Of a stretch of 64,000 nt of DNA, positions 49,769 to 58,352 are shown piece after piece (the stretch's first letter is position 1; every line of letters starts with the position of its first letter). Below the pieces are notes generated by a model that was not told the DNA's origin, did not search any database, and was given only the letters and a program-made list of their open reading frames with translations. The DNA comes from Pseudorhodoferax sp032153935 (GTDB lineage: Bacteria; Pseudomonadota; Gammaproteobacteria; Burkholderiales; Burkholderiaceae_C), in NCBI RefSeq assembly GCF_964253035.1, contig NZ_CAXUQL020000001.1, positions 2,604,001-2,668,000 of the forward strand, given 5' to 3'. The position numbers and the translations under genes were made by a program.

Positions 49769-50161
49769 ATGAGCACTTTGTCCCAGGATGCATTGGGCCG
49801 CCTCGCGGCCGTGATCGAGAGCCGCAAGCCCGCGGCCGGCGGTGACCCCGAGGCCAGCTACGTGGCCCGGCTGCTGTACAAGGGGCCGGACGCCTTCCTC
49901 AAGAAGATCGGCGAGGAGGCGACCGAGGTCGTCATGGCCGCCAAGGACATCGACGCCGGACGCGGCGACGCCGCGCACCTCAAGGGCAAGTTCGTCGCCG
50001 AGGTGGCGGACCTGTGGTTCCACTCGCTGGTGGCGCTGGCGCACTACGGTGCCGGGCCCGAGGATGTGATCGCCGAGTTGCTGCGCCGCGAAGGCACCAG
50101 CGGCATCGAGGAAAAGGCCTTGCGCAAGGCCGTTGCACGCGAAGGAGACGGCCGTGGCTGA
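49769..50161 (+). CDS. hisE: Phosphoribosyl-ATP pyrophosphatase HisE
   Basis: All-alpha NTP pyrophosphohydrolase of histidine synthesis, 130 residues. MazG-like metal-binding helices are seen in YVARLLYKGPDAFLKKIGEE, ATEVVMAAK and EVADLWFHSLVALAHYG. HisI and HisE are separate proteins here, as in most betaproteobacteria. The 3' end overlaps the next gene by 8 bases. Confidence 0.95.
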   Translation: MSTLSQDALGRLAAVIESRKPAAGGDPEASYVARLLYKGPDAFLKKIGEEATEVVMAAKDIDAGRGDAAHLKGKFVAEVADLWFHSLVALAHYGAGPEDVIAELLRREGTSGIEEKALRKAVAREGDGRG

Positions 50162-50552
50162 TGACATCGTCGACGTTCAGGTCAAGGACAGCGAACAGGC
50201 CCAGCAACTCAAGACCGTGGGCTGGATCAGCTACCTGCTGCACCTCGTGGTGGCGGTGGCGGCCGTGGTGCCCTCGGCCCAGCCCAGCATCGGCCTGCTG
50301 CTGATCGCGCTCGTGATCGACCTCGTCAAGAAGTCAGATGCCGAAGGCACCTGGCAGGCCAGCCACTTCTCCTGGCGCATCCGCTCGGTGCTGTGGGCCG
50401 GCGTGCTGTACCTGGTCACGCTGCCGCTGTTCTTCCTGTTGTACCTGCCCGGCGCCATCGCCTGGCTGGTGATTTCCATCTGGTTCCTGTACCGCATCGT
50501 GCGGGGCATGGTGGACATGAACGCCAGCCGCCCGGTCGGCCTGTCCCGTTGA
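50154..50552 (+). CDS. Small membrane protein (DUF4870-like)
   Basis: Predicted inner-membrane protein, 132 residues from GTG 50154. The start is supported by GAAGGAG 6 bases upstream, inside hisE. Three hydrophobic segments: about residues 20-38 (ISYLLHLVVAVAAVVPSAQ), 40-56 (IGLLLIALVIDLV) and 78-118 (WAGVLYLVTLPLFFLLYLPG continuing through a second helix). The C-terminus ends GMVDMNASRP, typical of small DUF4870-type proteins. Function unknown; the position between hisE and hinT is common in Burkholderiales. Confidence 0.8.
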   Translation: MADDIVDVQVKDSEQAQQLKTVGWISYLLHLVVAVAAVVPSAQPSIGLLLIALVIDLVKKSDAEGTWQASHFSWRIRSVLWAGVLYLVTLPLFFLLYLPGAIAWLVISIWFLYRIVRGMVDMNASRPVGLSR

Positions 50553-50562
50553 GCGAGCCCGC

Positions 50563-50919
50563 ATGCACGATCCCGATTGCCTGTTCTGCAAGATCGCCCA
50601 AGGGCAGATCCCGTCCCGCAAGGTCCACGAGGACGACGAGTTCTTCGCCTTCCACGACATCCGCCCGGCCGCGCCCATCCACTTCCTGATCGTCCCCAAG
50701 CACCACGTGGCCTCCATGGCCCAGGTGACGGACGAGCACGCGCCCATGCTGGGCCGCATGCTCACGCTGGCGCCGCGGCTGGCGCTGCAGGAAGGCTGCA
50801 ACCCCTATCCCGATGGTGGCTTCCGGCTGGTGGTGAACACCGGCTCCGAAGGCGGCCAGGAGGTGCATCACCTGCATCTGCATGTCCTGGGCGGCCCGCG
50901 CCCCTGGGCGCGCGGCTGA
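50563..50919 (+). CDS. hinT: HIT-family purine nucleoside phosphoramidase HinT
   Basis: Histidine-triad hydrolase of AMP-lysine or nucleoside phosphoramidates, 118 residues. The triad H-x-H-x-H is visible near the C-terminus (EVHHLHLHVLGG). The N-terminal zinc-type pair CLFCKIAQGQIPS and FHDIRPAAPIHFLIVPK are family hallmarks. It lies 10 bases after the small membrane protein gene and is followed by a hairpin before tatA. Confidence 0.95.
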   Translation: MHDPDCLFCKIAQGQIPSRKVHEDDEFFAFHDIRPAAPIHFLIVPKHHVASMAQVTDEHAPMLGRMLTLAPRLALQEGCNPYPDGGFRLVVNTGSEGGQEVHHLHLHVLGGPRPWARG

Positions 50920-50935
50920 TCCGTCTTATTCGCCC

Positions 50936-50961
50936 TGCGCGGGAATGGTTCATCCCGCGCA
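50936..50961 (+). other. Hairpin between hinT and tatA
   Basis: TGCGCGGGA (50936-50944) and TCCCGCGCA (50953-50961) form a perfect 9-base stem with an 8-base loop, with no clear T-run after it. TAAAAT at 50963-50968, 28 bases before the tatA start, could be a -10 element. This may be an attenuator or a processing site separating the his operon from tat. Confidence 0.4.
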
Positions 50962-50995
50962 CTAAAATTCAACGCAATTCGTTAGGAGTACTTCC

Positions 50996-51241
50996 ATGGG
51001 TTCTTTTTCCATCTGGCACTGGCTGATCGTGCTGCTGATTGTGGTCATGGTGTTCGGCACCAAGAAGCTCAAGAATATGGGCAGCGACCTGGGTGGCGCC
51101 GTCAAGGGTTTCAAGGACGGCATGAAGGACGGCAGCGCGCCGGAAGACAAGGCCGCGACCGGCCCGAACGCGCAGGTGGGCACCACGGCGGCCAACGCCG
51201 AGAAGTCCACCATCGACGTCGAAGCCAAGACCAAGTCCTGA
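50996..51241 (+). CDS. tatA: Sec-independent protein translocase subunit TatA
   Basis: Pore-forming subunit of the twin-arginine translocase, 81 residues. One N-terminal membrane helix (about residues 4-20, FSIWHWLIVLLIVVMVFGTK) is followed by the amphipathic helix NMGSDLGGAVKGFKDGMKDG. The hydrophilic tail is variable. TTAGGAG is the ribosome-binding site. Starts tatABC. Confidence 0.96.
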   Translation: MGSFSIWHWLIVLLIVVMVFGTKKLKNMGSDLGGAVKGFKDGMKDGSAPEDKAATGPNAQVGTTAANAEKSTIDVEAKTKS

Positions 51242-51251
51242 TCGTCCGCCC

Positions 51252-51737
51252 GTGATCGATCTCGGCATCTCGAAGATGGCGCTGATCGGCGCGGTGGCGT
51301 TGATCGTCATCGGGCCGGAGAAGCTGCCGCGCGTGGCCCGCACGGTGGGGGCCTTGCTCGGCAAGGCGCAGCGTTACGTGGCCGACGTCAAGGCCGAGGT
51401 CAACCGCTCCATGGAGCTGGACGAACTCAAGAAGATGAAGGACACGGTGGAAGGTGCCGCACGCGACGTGCAGACCTCCATGCAGACCACCGCCAGCGAG
51501 TTCGAGAAGGACTGGGCTGCCACCACGGCCGGCCTGGACGGCAGCACGACGGCCTCTTCCGACAGCACGACGGGCGAGGGGTTCGTGCAGTACCCCGAGT
51601 ACAAGCACCCCAAGAAGCACTGGCGTGTGAAGCAGGGCGCCATGCCGCAGTGGTACAAGGCGCGCACCGGCGTGCGGACCAAGGCCTTGTCCGGCGCAGC
51701 GCGGGTGGCCCGCTACCGGCCCCAGAAACTCAATTGA
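51252..51737 (+). CDS. tatB: Sec-independent protein translocase subunit TatB
   Basis: Substrate-receptor subunit of Tat, 161 residues, GTG start at 51252. The N-terminal helix with the TatB glutamate/proline pattern is IDLGISKMALIGAVALIVIG followed by PEKLPRVARTVGALLGKAQR. The longer amphipathic and acidic C-terminal region separates it from TatA. It lies 10 bases after tatA. Confidence 0.95.
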   Translation: MIDLGISKMALIGAVALIVIGPEKLPRVARTVGALLGKAQRYVADVKAEVNRSMELDELKKMKDTVEGAARDVQTSMQTTASEFEKDWAATTAGLDGSTTASSDSTTGEGFVQYPEYKHPKKHWRVKQGAMPQWYKARTGVRTKALSGAARVARYRPQKLN

Positions 51738-51794
51738 CCACGGTTCGCACCGTGTCCGGCCGGCGCAGCAGCCCGCCGCCCATCCGCTTGCACC

Positions 51795-52595
51795 ATGCCT
51801 GATCCGAACAAGAAGGAAGACGAACTCGCCGGTACGGAGCAGCCGTTCGTAGAGCACCTGATGGAGCTGCGCGACCGGCTGATCAAGGCCGTGGTCGCGA
51901 TCGGCATCGTGGCGGCGGTGCTGGCGGTCTATCCGGGACCGGGCGCGCTGTACGACCTGCTGGCCGCGCCGCTGGTGTCGGCCCTGCCGGCGGGGGCCAC
52001 GCTGATCGCCACGTCGGTGATCTCACCGTTTCTGGTGCCGCTCAAGATCCTGCTGATGGCGGCCTTCATGATCGCGCTGCCGGTCGTGCTCTACCAGGTC
52101 TGGGCCTTCGTGGCACCGGGTCTGTACTCGCACGAGAAGAAGCTGGTGATGCCGCTGGTGATCTCCAGCACCATCCTGTTCCTCGTCGGCGTGGCGTTCT
52201 GCTACTACTTCGTGTTCGGCCAGGTGTTCAAGTTCATCCAGAGCTTTGCGCCCAAGAGCATCACGGCGGCGCCTGACATCGAGGCCTACCTGGGCTTTGC
52301 GCTGAGCATGTTCCTGGCGTTCGGCCTGGCCTTCGAGGTGCCGATCGCGGTGGTGGTGCTGGCGCGCGTGGGCATCGTCACGGTGGACAAGCTCAAGAGC
52401 TTCCGCGGCTACTTCATCGTGGTGGCCTTCGTCGTGGCCGCCATCGTGACGCCGCCGGACGTGGTGTCGCAGCTGGCGCTGGCCATCCCCATGTGCATCC
52501 TGTACGAGGTCGGGATCTGGGCGGCCCAGCTGTTCATCAAGCACACCAAGGCCCCGGAAGAAACCGAAGCCGAGGCCAGCGGCAACGGCTCGTAG
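51795..52595 (+). CDS. tatC: Sec-independent protein translocase subunit TatC
   Basis: Polytopic Tat receptor, 266 residues, six membrane segments. The conserved cytoplasmic N-terminus is QPFVEHLMELRDRLIK (the EHL-ELR motif contacting the RR signal), followed by FMIALPVVLYQVWAFVAPGL and FGLAFEVPIAVVVLARVGIV. The stop at 52595 lies one base from the end of the convergent protease gene, leaving no room for a dedicated terminator. Confidence 0.97.
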   Translation: MPDPNKKEDELAGTEQPFVEHLMELRDRLIKAVVAIGIVAAVLAVYPGPGALYDLLAAPLVSALPAGATLIATSVISPFLVPLKILLMAAFMIALPVVLYQVWAFVAPGLYSHEKKLVMPLVISSTILFLVGVAFCYYFVFGQVFKFIQSFAPKSITAAPDIEAYLGFALSMFLAFGLAFEVPIAVVVLARVGIVTVDKLKSFRGYFIVVAFVVAAIVTPPDVVSQLALAIPMCILYEVGIWAAQLFIKHTKAPEETEAEASGNGS

Positions 52596-52596
52596 A

Positions 52597-53742
52597 TCAG
52601 GGCCGCTGCGCGCGCTGCGGCTTGGGCCGCACGCCCGGCGTGACCTGCAGGCGCAGGCGTTCCTCGCGCCGCAGCACTTCGAACTCCGAGGCCTCGCCGG
52701 GCTTGAGCGCGGCCACGGACGACAGCAGCTCCGTCACGTTGCCGATGGCCTTGCCGGACACCGCGGCGATCACGTCGCCCGGCCGCACGCCCGCCTGCGC
52801 CGCCGGGCCGTTCTGCAGCACGCCCGTGATGATCACGCCGGCCGTGGTCTTCACGCCGAAGGTCTCGGCCAGTTCGGGCGAGAGGTCGTTCGGCTCCACG
52901 CCGATCCAGCCGCGGCGCACCTGGCCGTCGCGCACGATGCCTTCGAGCACCAGCTTGGCGGTGGACACGGGGACCGCGAAGCCGATGCCCATGCTGCCGC
53001 CCGAGCGCGAGTAGATCGCGGTGTTGATGCCCAACAGGTTGCCTGCCGTGTCGACCAGCGCGCCACCCGAGTTGCCGGGGTTGATGGCGGCATCCGTCTG
53101 AATGAATTCCTGCAGCGGGCTCATGCCCAGCTGGTTGCGGCCCAGCGCGCTGATGATGCCGCTGGTGACCGTCTGGCCCACGCCGAAGGGGTTGCCGATG
53201 GCCAGCACCTGGTCGCCGACCTGCAGCGCGTCCGAGCTGCCCAGCACCATGACGGGCAGCTTGTCGAGGTCGATCTTCAGGATTGCCAGGTCGGTTTCGG
53301 GATCGGTACCGATGACCTTGGCCTGGGTGCGCCGGGCGTCGTTGAGGATCACCTCGATCACGTCAGCGCCTTCGACCACATGGTTGTTGGTCAGCACATA
53401 GCCTTCGGCGCTCACGATCACGCCGCTGCCCAGGCCGGCGCGCGCCTCGCCGCCGCGGTCGCCGAAGAAGAAGCGGAACCACGGGTCGTTGCTGTTGGGG
53501 TGGGGCTGGGCTGCCGTGCTGGTGTTGATGCTGACCACGGCGGGCGCTGCGCGCTTGGCCGCCGGGGCGAAGCTGCCGGCCGCCACGGTGCCGGGCGGTA
53601 CGGCCGGTGCTTCGATGACCGAGATGCTGCTGCCCGTGAAGCCGCGCTTGCCCAGCCACTCCGGCTTCAGGGTGGCGACAACGAAGTAGGCCGCGAGCAG
53701 CACGGTCACGGATTGGGAAAAGAGCAGCCAGAAGCGCTTCAT
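52597..53742 (-). CDS. Trypsin-like periplasmic serine protease, DegS/AlgW-like
   Basis: Membrane-anchored HtrA-family protease, 381 residues. An N-terminal anchor (about 7-25, LFSQSVTVLLAAYFVVATLK) replaces a cleavable signal. The catalytic triad is visible: H in LTNNHVVEGAD, D in DPETDLAILKID, S in NPGNSGGALVD. One PDZ domain follows (around NGPAAQAGVRPGDVIAAVSG), so the protein is DegS/AlgW-like rather than the two-PDZ DegP. Start: ATG 53742 was chosen; an ATG 42 bases upstream is possible. Likely function is sensing misfolded outer-membrane proteins, for example regulated cleavage of an anti-sigma factor; this is inferred from the family. Confidence 0.92.
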   Translation of the reverse strand: MKRFWLLFSQSVTVLLAAYFVVATLKPEWLGKRGFTGSSISVIEAPAVPPGTVAAGSFAPAAKRAAPAVVSINTSTAAQPHPNSNDPWFRFFFGDRGGEARAGLGSGVIVSAEGYVLTNNHVVEGADVIEVILNDARRTQAKVIGTDPETDLAILKIDLDKLPVMVLGSSDALQVGDQVLAIGNPFGVGQTVTSGIISALGRNQLGMSPLQEFIQTDAAINPGNSGGALVDTAGNLLGINTAIYSRSGGSMGIGFAVPVSTAKLVLEGIVRDGQVRRGWIGVEPNDLSPELAETFGVKTTAGVIITGVLQNGPAAQAGVRPGDVIAAVSGKAIGNVTELLSSVAALKPGEASEFEVLRREERLRLQVTPGVRPKPQRAQRP

Positions 53743-53846
53743 GGTGGCAATGGGAAATCCGGGAAAGCGCGCATTGTCGGCCATGGCGGTAGGCGCCTCA
53801 CGGGCCGTACGCGAGCCCCCGGTCTGCAGAATTGCGGGTAAACCCT

Positions 53847-53852
53847 TAGAAT
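53847..53852 (+). promoter_or_regulatory. Putative -10 hexamer in the protease/MFS gap (TAGAAT)
   Basis: TAGAAT in the 285-base divergent gap between the protease and transporter genes, oriented towards the transporter. No convincing -35 hexamer. The rest of the gap shows no gene I can support. Confidence 0.3.
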
Positions 53853-54027
53853 TGCGCCCCTGCGTCAGCCGCTGCGTTCCCCGCCATGCCGAACCGGACA
53901 CCCCGGTGGCGCGCATGGCCCCAGGCCCCATCCGGACCCCCGTCGAACGATCCCCATCGTGCCGCCCATCCCGCGGCCGCGTCCTGCGCAGACGCGATCC
54001 TGCCTCCCGTTCCCGGAAAAAGCCTCT

Positions 54028-55344
54028 ATGACCACCATCGTTTCGGCGGCGTCCCAGCCGGACGCCGCACCCCGACGACCGCTCACCCGCCGCGATCTCC
54101 GCACCCTCGGCCTCTCGGCCCTGGGCGGCACGCTGGAGTTCTACGACTTCGTCGTCTTCGTCTTCTTCGCCAACGTGCTGGGCGCGTTGTTCTTCCCGGC
54201 CGACCTGCCGGACTGGATGCGCCAGCTGCAGACGCTGGGCATCTTCGCGGCCGGCTACCTGGCGCGGCCGCTGGGCGGCATCGTCATCGCCCACTTCGGC
54301 GACATCCTGGGACGCAAGCGCATGTTCACGCTGTCGATCTTCCTGATGTCCGTGCCCACGCTGGTGATCGGCCTGTTGCCCACCTACGCGTCCATCGGCA
54401 TCGCCGCGCCGCTGCTGCTCTTGGCCATGCGCATCCTGCAGGGGGCAGCCATCGGTGGCGAAATGCCGGGGGCCTGGGTCTTCGTGGCCGAGCATGTGCC
54501 CAAGCGCCACTACGGCCTGGCCGTGGGCACGCTGACGGCCGGCATCACGGGCGGCATCCTGCTGGGCTCGCTGGTCGCCGTGGCGCTCAACACCCACTAC
54601 ACGCCGGTCGAGATCCACGACGGGGCCTGGCGCATCCCGTTCATCCTGGGCGGCGTGTTCGGCCTGGTGTCGGTCTACCTGCGCCGTTTCCTCGAAGAGA
54701 CCCCGGTGTTCCAGGAGTTGGCCGAGCGCAAGAAGGTGGCGCGCGAGCTGCCCGTGAAGACCGTGCTGCGCGAACACCGTGCCGCCATCGTGCTGGTCGC
54801 GCTCATGACCTGGGTGTTGTCCACCGCCATCGTGGTCGTGATCCTGTTCACGCCGGCCTACCTGCAGAAGGTGTTCCAGATTCCGGCCAAGCTCTCGCTG
54901 CAAGCCAACCTGGCCGCGACCTTCACGCTGACCCTGGGCTGCGCGGTGGTGGGCTGGGCATCCGACCGGTTCGGCACCCGGGCCGTGATGCTGGTCGGCT
55001 GGGGCGGGCTGTTCGCCACGACCTATCTGTTCTACCTGGGCCTGCCGGGCACGTCCGCGTCGCTGGTGTGGAGCTATGCGCTGGTCGGTTTCTTCGTCGG
55101 CTCCATCGCGCTGCTGCCCATCGTGGGGGTGCGCGCCTTCCCGCCGGCCGTGCGCTTCTCCGGGCTCTCGTTTGCCTACAACATGGCCTATGCGGTCTTC
55201 GGCGGCTTCACGCCGGTGCTGATCAGCGTCTGGCAACAGGTCGACGTGATGGCGCCGGCCCACTACGTGGCCGGTGTCGCAGTGCTGGGCTTCCTGATCG
55301 GCCTGTGGCCCTTCGCCTCGCGCGGTTGGCAACCGCGCGCCTGA
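54028..55344 (+). CDS. MFS transporter, metabolite:H+ symporter (MHS) type
   Basis: Major facilitator of the metabolite:H+ symporter group, 438 residues from ATG 54028, twelve membrane segments. MHS hallmarks: TLEFYDFVVFVFFANVLG in helix 1, the AGYLARPLGGIVIAHFGDIL/GRK loop between helices 2 and 3, and GEMPGAWVFVAEHVPKRHYG in helices 4-5. Relatives take up compatible solutes, dicarboxylates or aromatic acids; substrate unknown. In-frame sequence upstream to 53959 lacks a ribosome-binding site and looks non-coding. Confidence 0.9.
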   Translation: MTTIVSAASQPDAAPRRPLTRRDLRTLGLSALGGTLEFYDFVVFVFFANVLGALFFPADLPDWMRQLQTLGIFAAGYLARPLGGIVIAHFGDILGRKRMFTLSIFLMSVPTLVIGLLPTYASIGIAAPLLLLAMRILQGAAIGGEMPGAWVFVAEHVPKRHYGLAVGTLTAGITGGILLGSLVAVALNTHYTPVEIHDGAWRIPFILGGVFGLVSVYLRRFLEETPVFQELAERKKVARELPVKTVLREHRAAIVLVALMTWVLSTAIVVVILFTPAYLQKVFQIPAKLSLQANLAATFTLTLGCAVVGWASDRFGTRAVMLVGWGGLFATTYLFYLGLPGTSASLVWSYALVGFFVGSIALLPIVGVRAFPPAVRFSGLSFAYNMAYAVFGGFTPVLISVWQQVDVMAPAHYVAGVAVLGFLIGLWPFASRGWQPRA

Positions 55345-55373
55345 TCGGCGGTATGGCCTGAGACAATTCGGCC

Positions 55374-56132
55374 ATGCACACCACCACGCGCGACGAATTG
55401 CTGCAGGCCTGCGATGCACTGCTGCAGCCGGCCCGTTTCAAGGACTACGGGCCGAACGGCCTGCAGGTGGAGGGCAAGGCGCCGATCCGCCGGCTCGTCA
55501 GCGGCGTCACGGCCAGCCGGGCGCTGATCGAGGCAGCGATTGCCGAGGAGGCGGACGCCATCTTCGTCCACCACGGCCTGTTCTGGCGTGGCCAGAGCGG
55601 CACCGTCACTGGCTGGATGAAGCAGCGCCTGGCGCTGCTGCTCGTGCACGACATCAACCTGCTGGCTTACCACCTGCCGCTGGACGCGCACCCTGAACTG
55701 GGCAACAACGCGCAGCTGGGCCGCGTGCTGGAGCTGCCATTGGAATCGACGCGCTTCGGCGAGCAGGACCTCGGGTTCGTGGGGCAGGGCGCGTTCGCCG
55801 ATGCGCAGGCGTTGGCACGGCATGTGGAGCGGCGCCTGGGCCGCGGCGTGACGCTGGTCGACCCCGGGCACGGCCGGCCGCTGCGCCGCATCGCCTGGTG
55901 CACGGGCGGCGCGCAGTCGTACTTCGAGGCGGCCATCGCGGCCGGCGCGGATGCCTTCATCACGGGCGAGATCTCCGAGCCGCAAGCCCATCTGGCGCGC
56001 GAGTGCGGCGTGGCCTTCCTGGCCTGCGGCCACCATGCGACCGAACGCTACGGCGCGCCGGCAGTGGCCGCCCATGTCGCGGCCCAGTTGGGCATCGCGC
56101 ACCGTTTCATCGAGATCGAGAACCCCGCGTGA
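55374..56132 (+). CDS. Nif3-like dinuclear metal-centre protein (YbgI family)
   Basis: Hexameric protein of the Nif3/YbgI family, 252 residues, whose precise activity is unsettled (possibly GTP cyclohydrolase-type). Metal ligands are visible in AIFVHHGLFWRGQ and in ACGHHATERYG; LLAYHLPLDAHPELGNNAQL is the family signature. It overlaps pdxA at its 3' end. Confidence 0.92.
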   Translation: MHTTTRDELLQACDALLQPARFKDYGPNGLQVEGKAPIRRLVSGVTASRALIEAAIAEEADAIFVHHGLFWRGQSGTVTGWMKQRLALLLVHDINLLAYHLPLDAHPELGNNAQLGRVLELPLESTRFGEQDLGFVGQGAFADAQALARHVERRLGRGVTLVDPGHGRPLRRIAWCTGGAQSYFEAAIAAGADAFITGEISEPQAHLARECGVAFLACGHHATERYGAPAVAAHVAAQLGIAHRFIEIENPA

Positions 56133-57145
56133 TGGTTGCGCTGCCGATCGCCATCAGCATGGGCGATGCCGCAGGCATCGGCCCCGAAATCATCGCCAAG
56201 GCTTTCCAGGCGGAGCCTGCGCTGCTGCAGGGCTGCTTCGTGGTGGGCGATGTCGGCCTCATGCGGCGTGCGCTGGCGCTGCTGGCGGGCGTTGCACCGG
56301 CGCTGGCACCGATCGCGACGCCCCAGCAGGTCTGGCAGCTGCCGCCGCGTTGCATTCCGGTGCTGCAGCCGGGCCCTGATACGCCCGCCATGCCCTACGG
56401 CGCCGTCAGTGCGGTGGCCGGCCGCCTGGCCGCCGATTGCGTGGCATGGGGCGCGCGCGCTGCCTTGCGCGGCGAGGTGGCGGCGCTGGTGACGGCGCCG
56501 GTGCACAAGGAGGCACTGTCCGCTGCGGGCGTGCCCTATCCGGGCCACACCGAGTTGCTGCAGGCCGAGGCCGCGGCCCATGCCGGCCGGCCCGTGGCCG
56601 AGATGCCGGTGCGCATGATGCTGGCCAATCCGGAGCTGCGCACTGTGCTGGTCAGCATCCACGTGTCGCTGCGCGCCGCGCTGGACGCCGTGACCTTCGA
56701 CAACGTGCTGCAGACGCTGCGCATCACGCACGCCGCTTTGGCTGCGGTGCTGGGCCGCACGCCGCGCATCGGCGTGGCCGGCCTGAACCCGCATGCGGGC
56801 GAAAGTGGCCTGTTCGGCCACGAAGAGATCGAGACCATCGCGCCAGCCATGGCGGCGGCGCGCACCGAAGGCATCGATGCCCAGGGGCCCTATGCGCCCG
56901 ACACGGTGTTCATGCGCGCTCGCACGGGCGCCTTCGACGTGGTCGTGGCCATGTACCACGACCAGGGCCTGATCCCCGTGAAATACCTCGGTGTGGAGCA
57001 GGGCGTGAACGTGACCCTGGGCCTGCCGCTGGTGCGCACCAGCCCGGACCACGGCACCGCGTTCGACATCGCCGGCACCGGCCGGGCCGATGCGCGCAGC
57101 CTCGTCGAGGCCTTGCGCATGGCGCGCCAACTGGCGCGCGGCTGA
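56132..57145 (+). CDS. pdxA: 4-hydroxythreonine-4-phosphate dehydrogenase PdxA
   Basis: Pyridoxal-phosphate synthesis enzyme oxidising 4-phosphohydroxy-L-threonine, 337 residues. Start ATG 56132 overlaps the Nif3-like stop; a GTG three bases earlier is also possible. Motifs: SMGDAAGIGPEIIAKAF at the N-terminus, ALVTAPVHKEAL, zinc-binding HTELL and GLNPHAGESGLFGHEE, and the C-terminal VVAMYHDQGLIPVKYLG. Confidence 0.95.
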   Translation: MVALPIAISMGDAAGIGPEIIAKAFQAEPALLQGCFVVGDVGLMRRALALLAGVAPALAPIATPQQVWQLPPRCIPVLQPGPDTPAMPYGAVSAVAGRLAADCVAWGARAALRGEVAALVTAPVHKEALSAAGVPYPGHTELLQAEAAAHAGRPVAEMPVRMMLANPELRTVLVSIHVSLRAALDAVTFDNVLQTLRITHAALAAVLGRTPRIGVAGLNPHAGESGLFGHEEIETIAPAMAAARTEGIDAQGPYAPDTVFMRARTGAFDVVVAMYHDQGLIPVKYLGVEQGVNVTLGLPLVRTSPDHGTAFDIAGTGRADARSLVEALRMARQLARG

Positions 57146-57151
57146 AGCGAA

Positions 57152-57580
57152 CTACTTCTTCAGGCTGTCGCGGATCTCGCGCAGCAGCATCACGTCTTCG
57201 GGCGTGACCGGGGCGGCAGGTGCGGGTGCCGGTTCCGCGCGCTTGAGGCGGTTGATCTGCTTGACCATCATGAAGATGATGAAGGCCAGGATGGCGAAGT
57301 TCACCGCGATGGTGATGAAGTTGCCATAGGCCAGCACCGGCACGCCGGCCTTGCGCAGGGCGTCCAGCGTGTTCGGCACGCCGGCTGGCGCGGTGCCCAG
57401 CACCACGAAGAGGTTGGAGAAATCCAGTTTGCCGAAGACCAGGCCGACGACAGGCATGATCAGGTCGGCCACCACAGAGTCGACGATCTTGCCGAAGGCG
57501 CCACCGATGATCACGCCGACGGCCAGGTCGATCACATTGCCCTTGACCGCGAACTCCCTGAATTCCTGCATCATGCCCAT
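57152..57580 (-). CDS. mscL: Large-conductance mechanosensitive channel MscL
   Basis: Inner-membrane stretch-activated channel, 142 residues, on the minus strand. Start chosen at 57580 (MGMMQEFREFAVKGNVIDLA) with GAGGGG upstream. TM1 carries GVIIGGAFGKIVDSVVADLI; TM2 is FITIAVNFAILAFIIFMMVK. The cytoplasmic C-terminal helix is EDVMLLREIRDSLKK. It converges with pdxA. Confidence 0.97.
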   Translation of the reverse strand: MGMMQEFREFAVKGNVIDLAVGVIIGGAFGKIVDSVVADLIMPVVGLVFGKLDFSNLFVVLGTAPAGVPNTLDALRKAGVPVLAYGNFITIAVNFAILAFIIFMMVKQINRLKRAEPAPAPAAPVTPEDVMLLREIRDSLKK

Positions 57581-57669
57581 GGCATCCCCTCGCTTCGGTG
57601 AGTGAAAAACCCGCGCATTCTCGCTGCATTCGCCTGTCGCGCAGGGCGCACAGACCGCATCAGCGCGCC

Positions 57670-57699
57670 TTGAGAGCGAATAACCCTGTCCGCTACAAT
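57670..57699 (+). promoter_or_regulatory. Putative sigma70 promoter for petABC
   Basis: TTGAGA (57670-57675) and TACAAT (57694-57699) with an 18-base spacer, the -10 near consensus. It would give a start near 57706 and a leader of about 32 bases before petA. Confidence 0.6.
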
Positions 57700-57737
57700 C
57701 TTTTGTTGACTCCAATAAGAGACTATTGAGGAACCCC

Positions 57738-58337
57738 ATGAGTGACATTCCAGTCGACCGTAGCAAGCGGACATGGCTGATCGCCTCCGGTTGCGCGGGG
57801 GCGGTAGGTGGTGTGGCAACCGCAGTTCCGTTCGTGAGCACATTTCAGCCTTCGGAGCGCGCCAAGGCTGCGGGTGCCGCTGTCGAGGTCGACATCTCCG
57901 CACTCAAGCCCGGCGAGAAGGTCACCGTGGAGTGGCGTGGCAAGCCGGTGTGGATCATCAAGCGCACGCCCGAGCAACTGGCCGAGCTGCCCAAGCTCGA
58001 CAGCCAGCTGGCCGACCCCAAGTCGCTGCGCAAGCCATCCGAGCTGACGCCCGAATACGCACGCAACGAGGGCCGCTCGATCAAGCCCGATGTGCTGGTC
58101 GTGGTGGGCATCTGCACCCACCTGGGCTGCTCGCCGGTCGACAAGTTCACGCCCGGGCCCCAGCCCTCGCTGCCCGACAACTGGGAGGGCGGCTTCCTGT
58201 GCCCCTGCCACGGCTCGACCTTCGACCTGGCCGGCCGCGTGTTCGCCAACAAGCCCGCGCCCGACAACCTCGAAGTGCCGCCGCACCAGTACCTGACCGA
58301 CACGCGCCTGCTCATCGGCGACGACAAGAAGGCTTGA
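57738..58337 (+). CDS. petA: Ubiquinol-cytochrome c reductase iron-sulfur subunit PetA
   Basis: Rieske 2Fe-2S subunit of the bc1 complex, 199 residues. Start ATG 57738 has GAGGAA upstream. The N-terminus contains a Tat-like signal anchor (DRSKRTWLIASGCAGAVGG), with a KR rather than RR pair. Cluster ligands are in CTHLGCSPV and LCPCHGSTFD, each with one Cys and one His. First gene of petABC. Confidence 0.97.
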   Translation: MSDIPVDRSKRTWLIASGCAGAVGGVATAVPFVSTFQPSERAKAAGAAVEVDISALKPGEKVTVEWRGKPVWIIKRTPEQLAELPKLDSQLADPKSLRKPSELTPEYARNEGRSIKPDVLVVVGICTHLGCSPVDKFTPGPQPSLPDNWEGGFLCPCHGSTFDLAGRVFANKPAPDNLEVPPHQYLTDTRLLIGDDKKA

Positions 58338-58352
58338 GGGGGCACGACGGAC

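Noticed and set aside
53959..54027. Earlier start of the MHS-type transporter
   Set aside because: The added stretch is proline/arginine-rich, has no ribosome-binding site, and homologues start near the helix-1 region.
52597..55419. A 940-residue reading of the serine protease frame
   Set aside because: Only the last 381 residues form the protease. The upstream part is antisense to the MFS gene and has no start signal.
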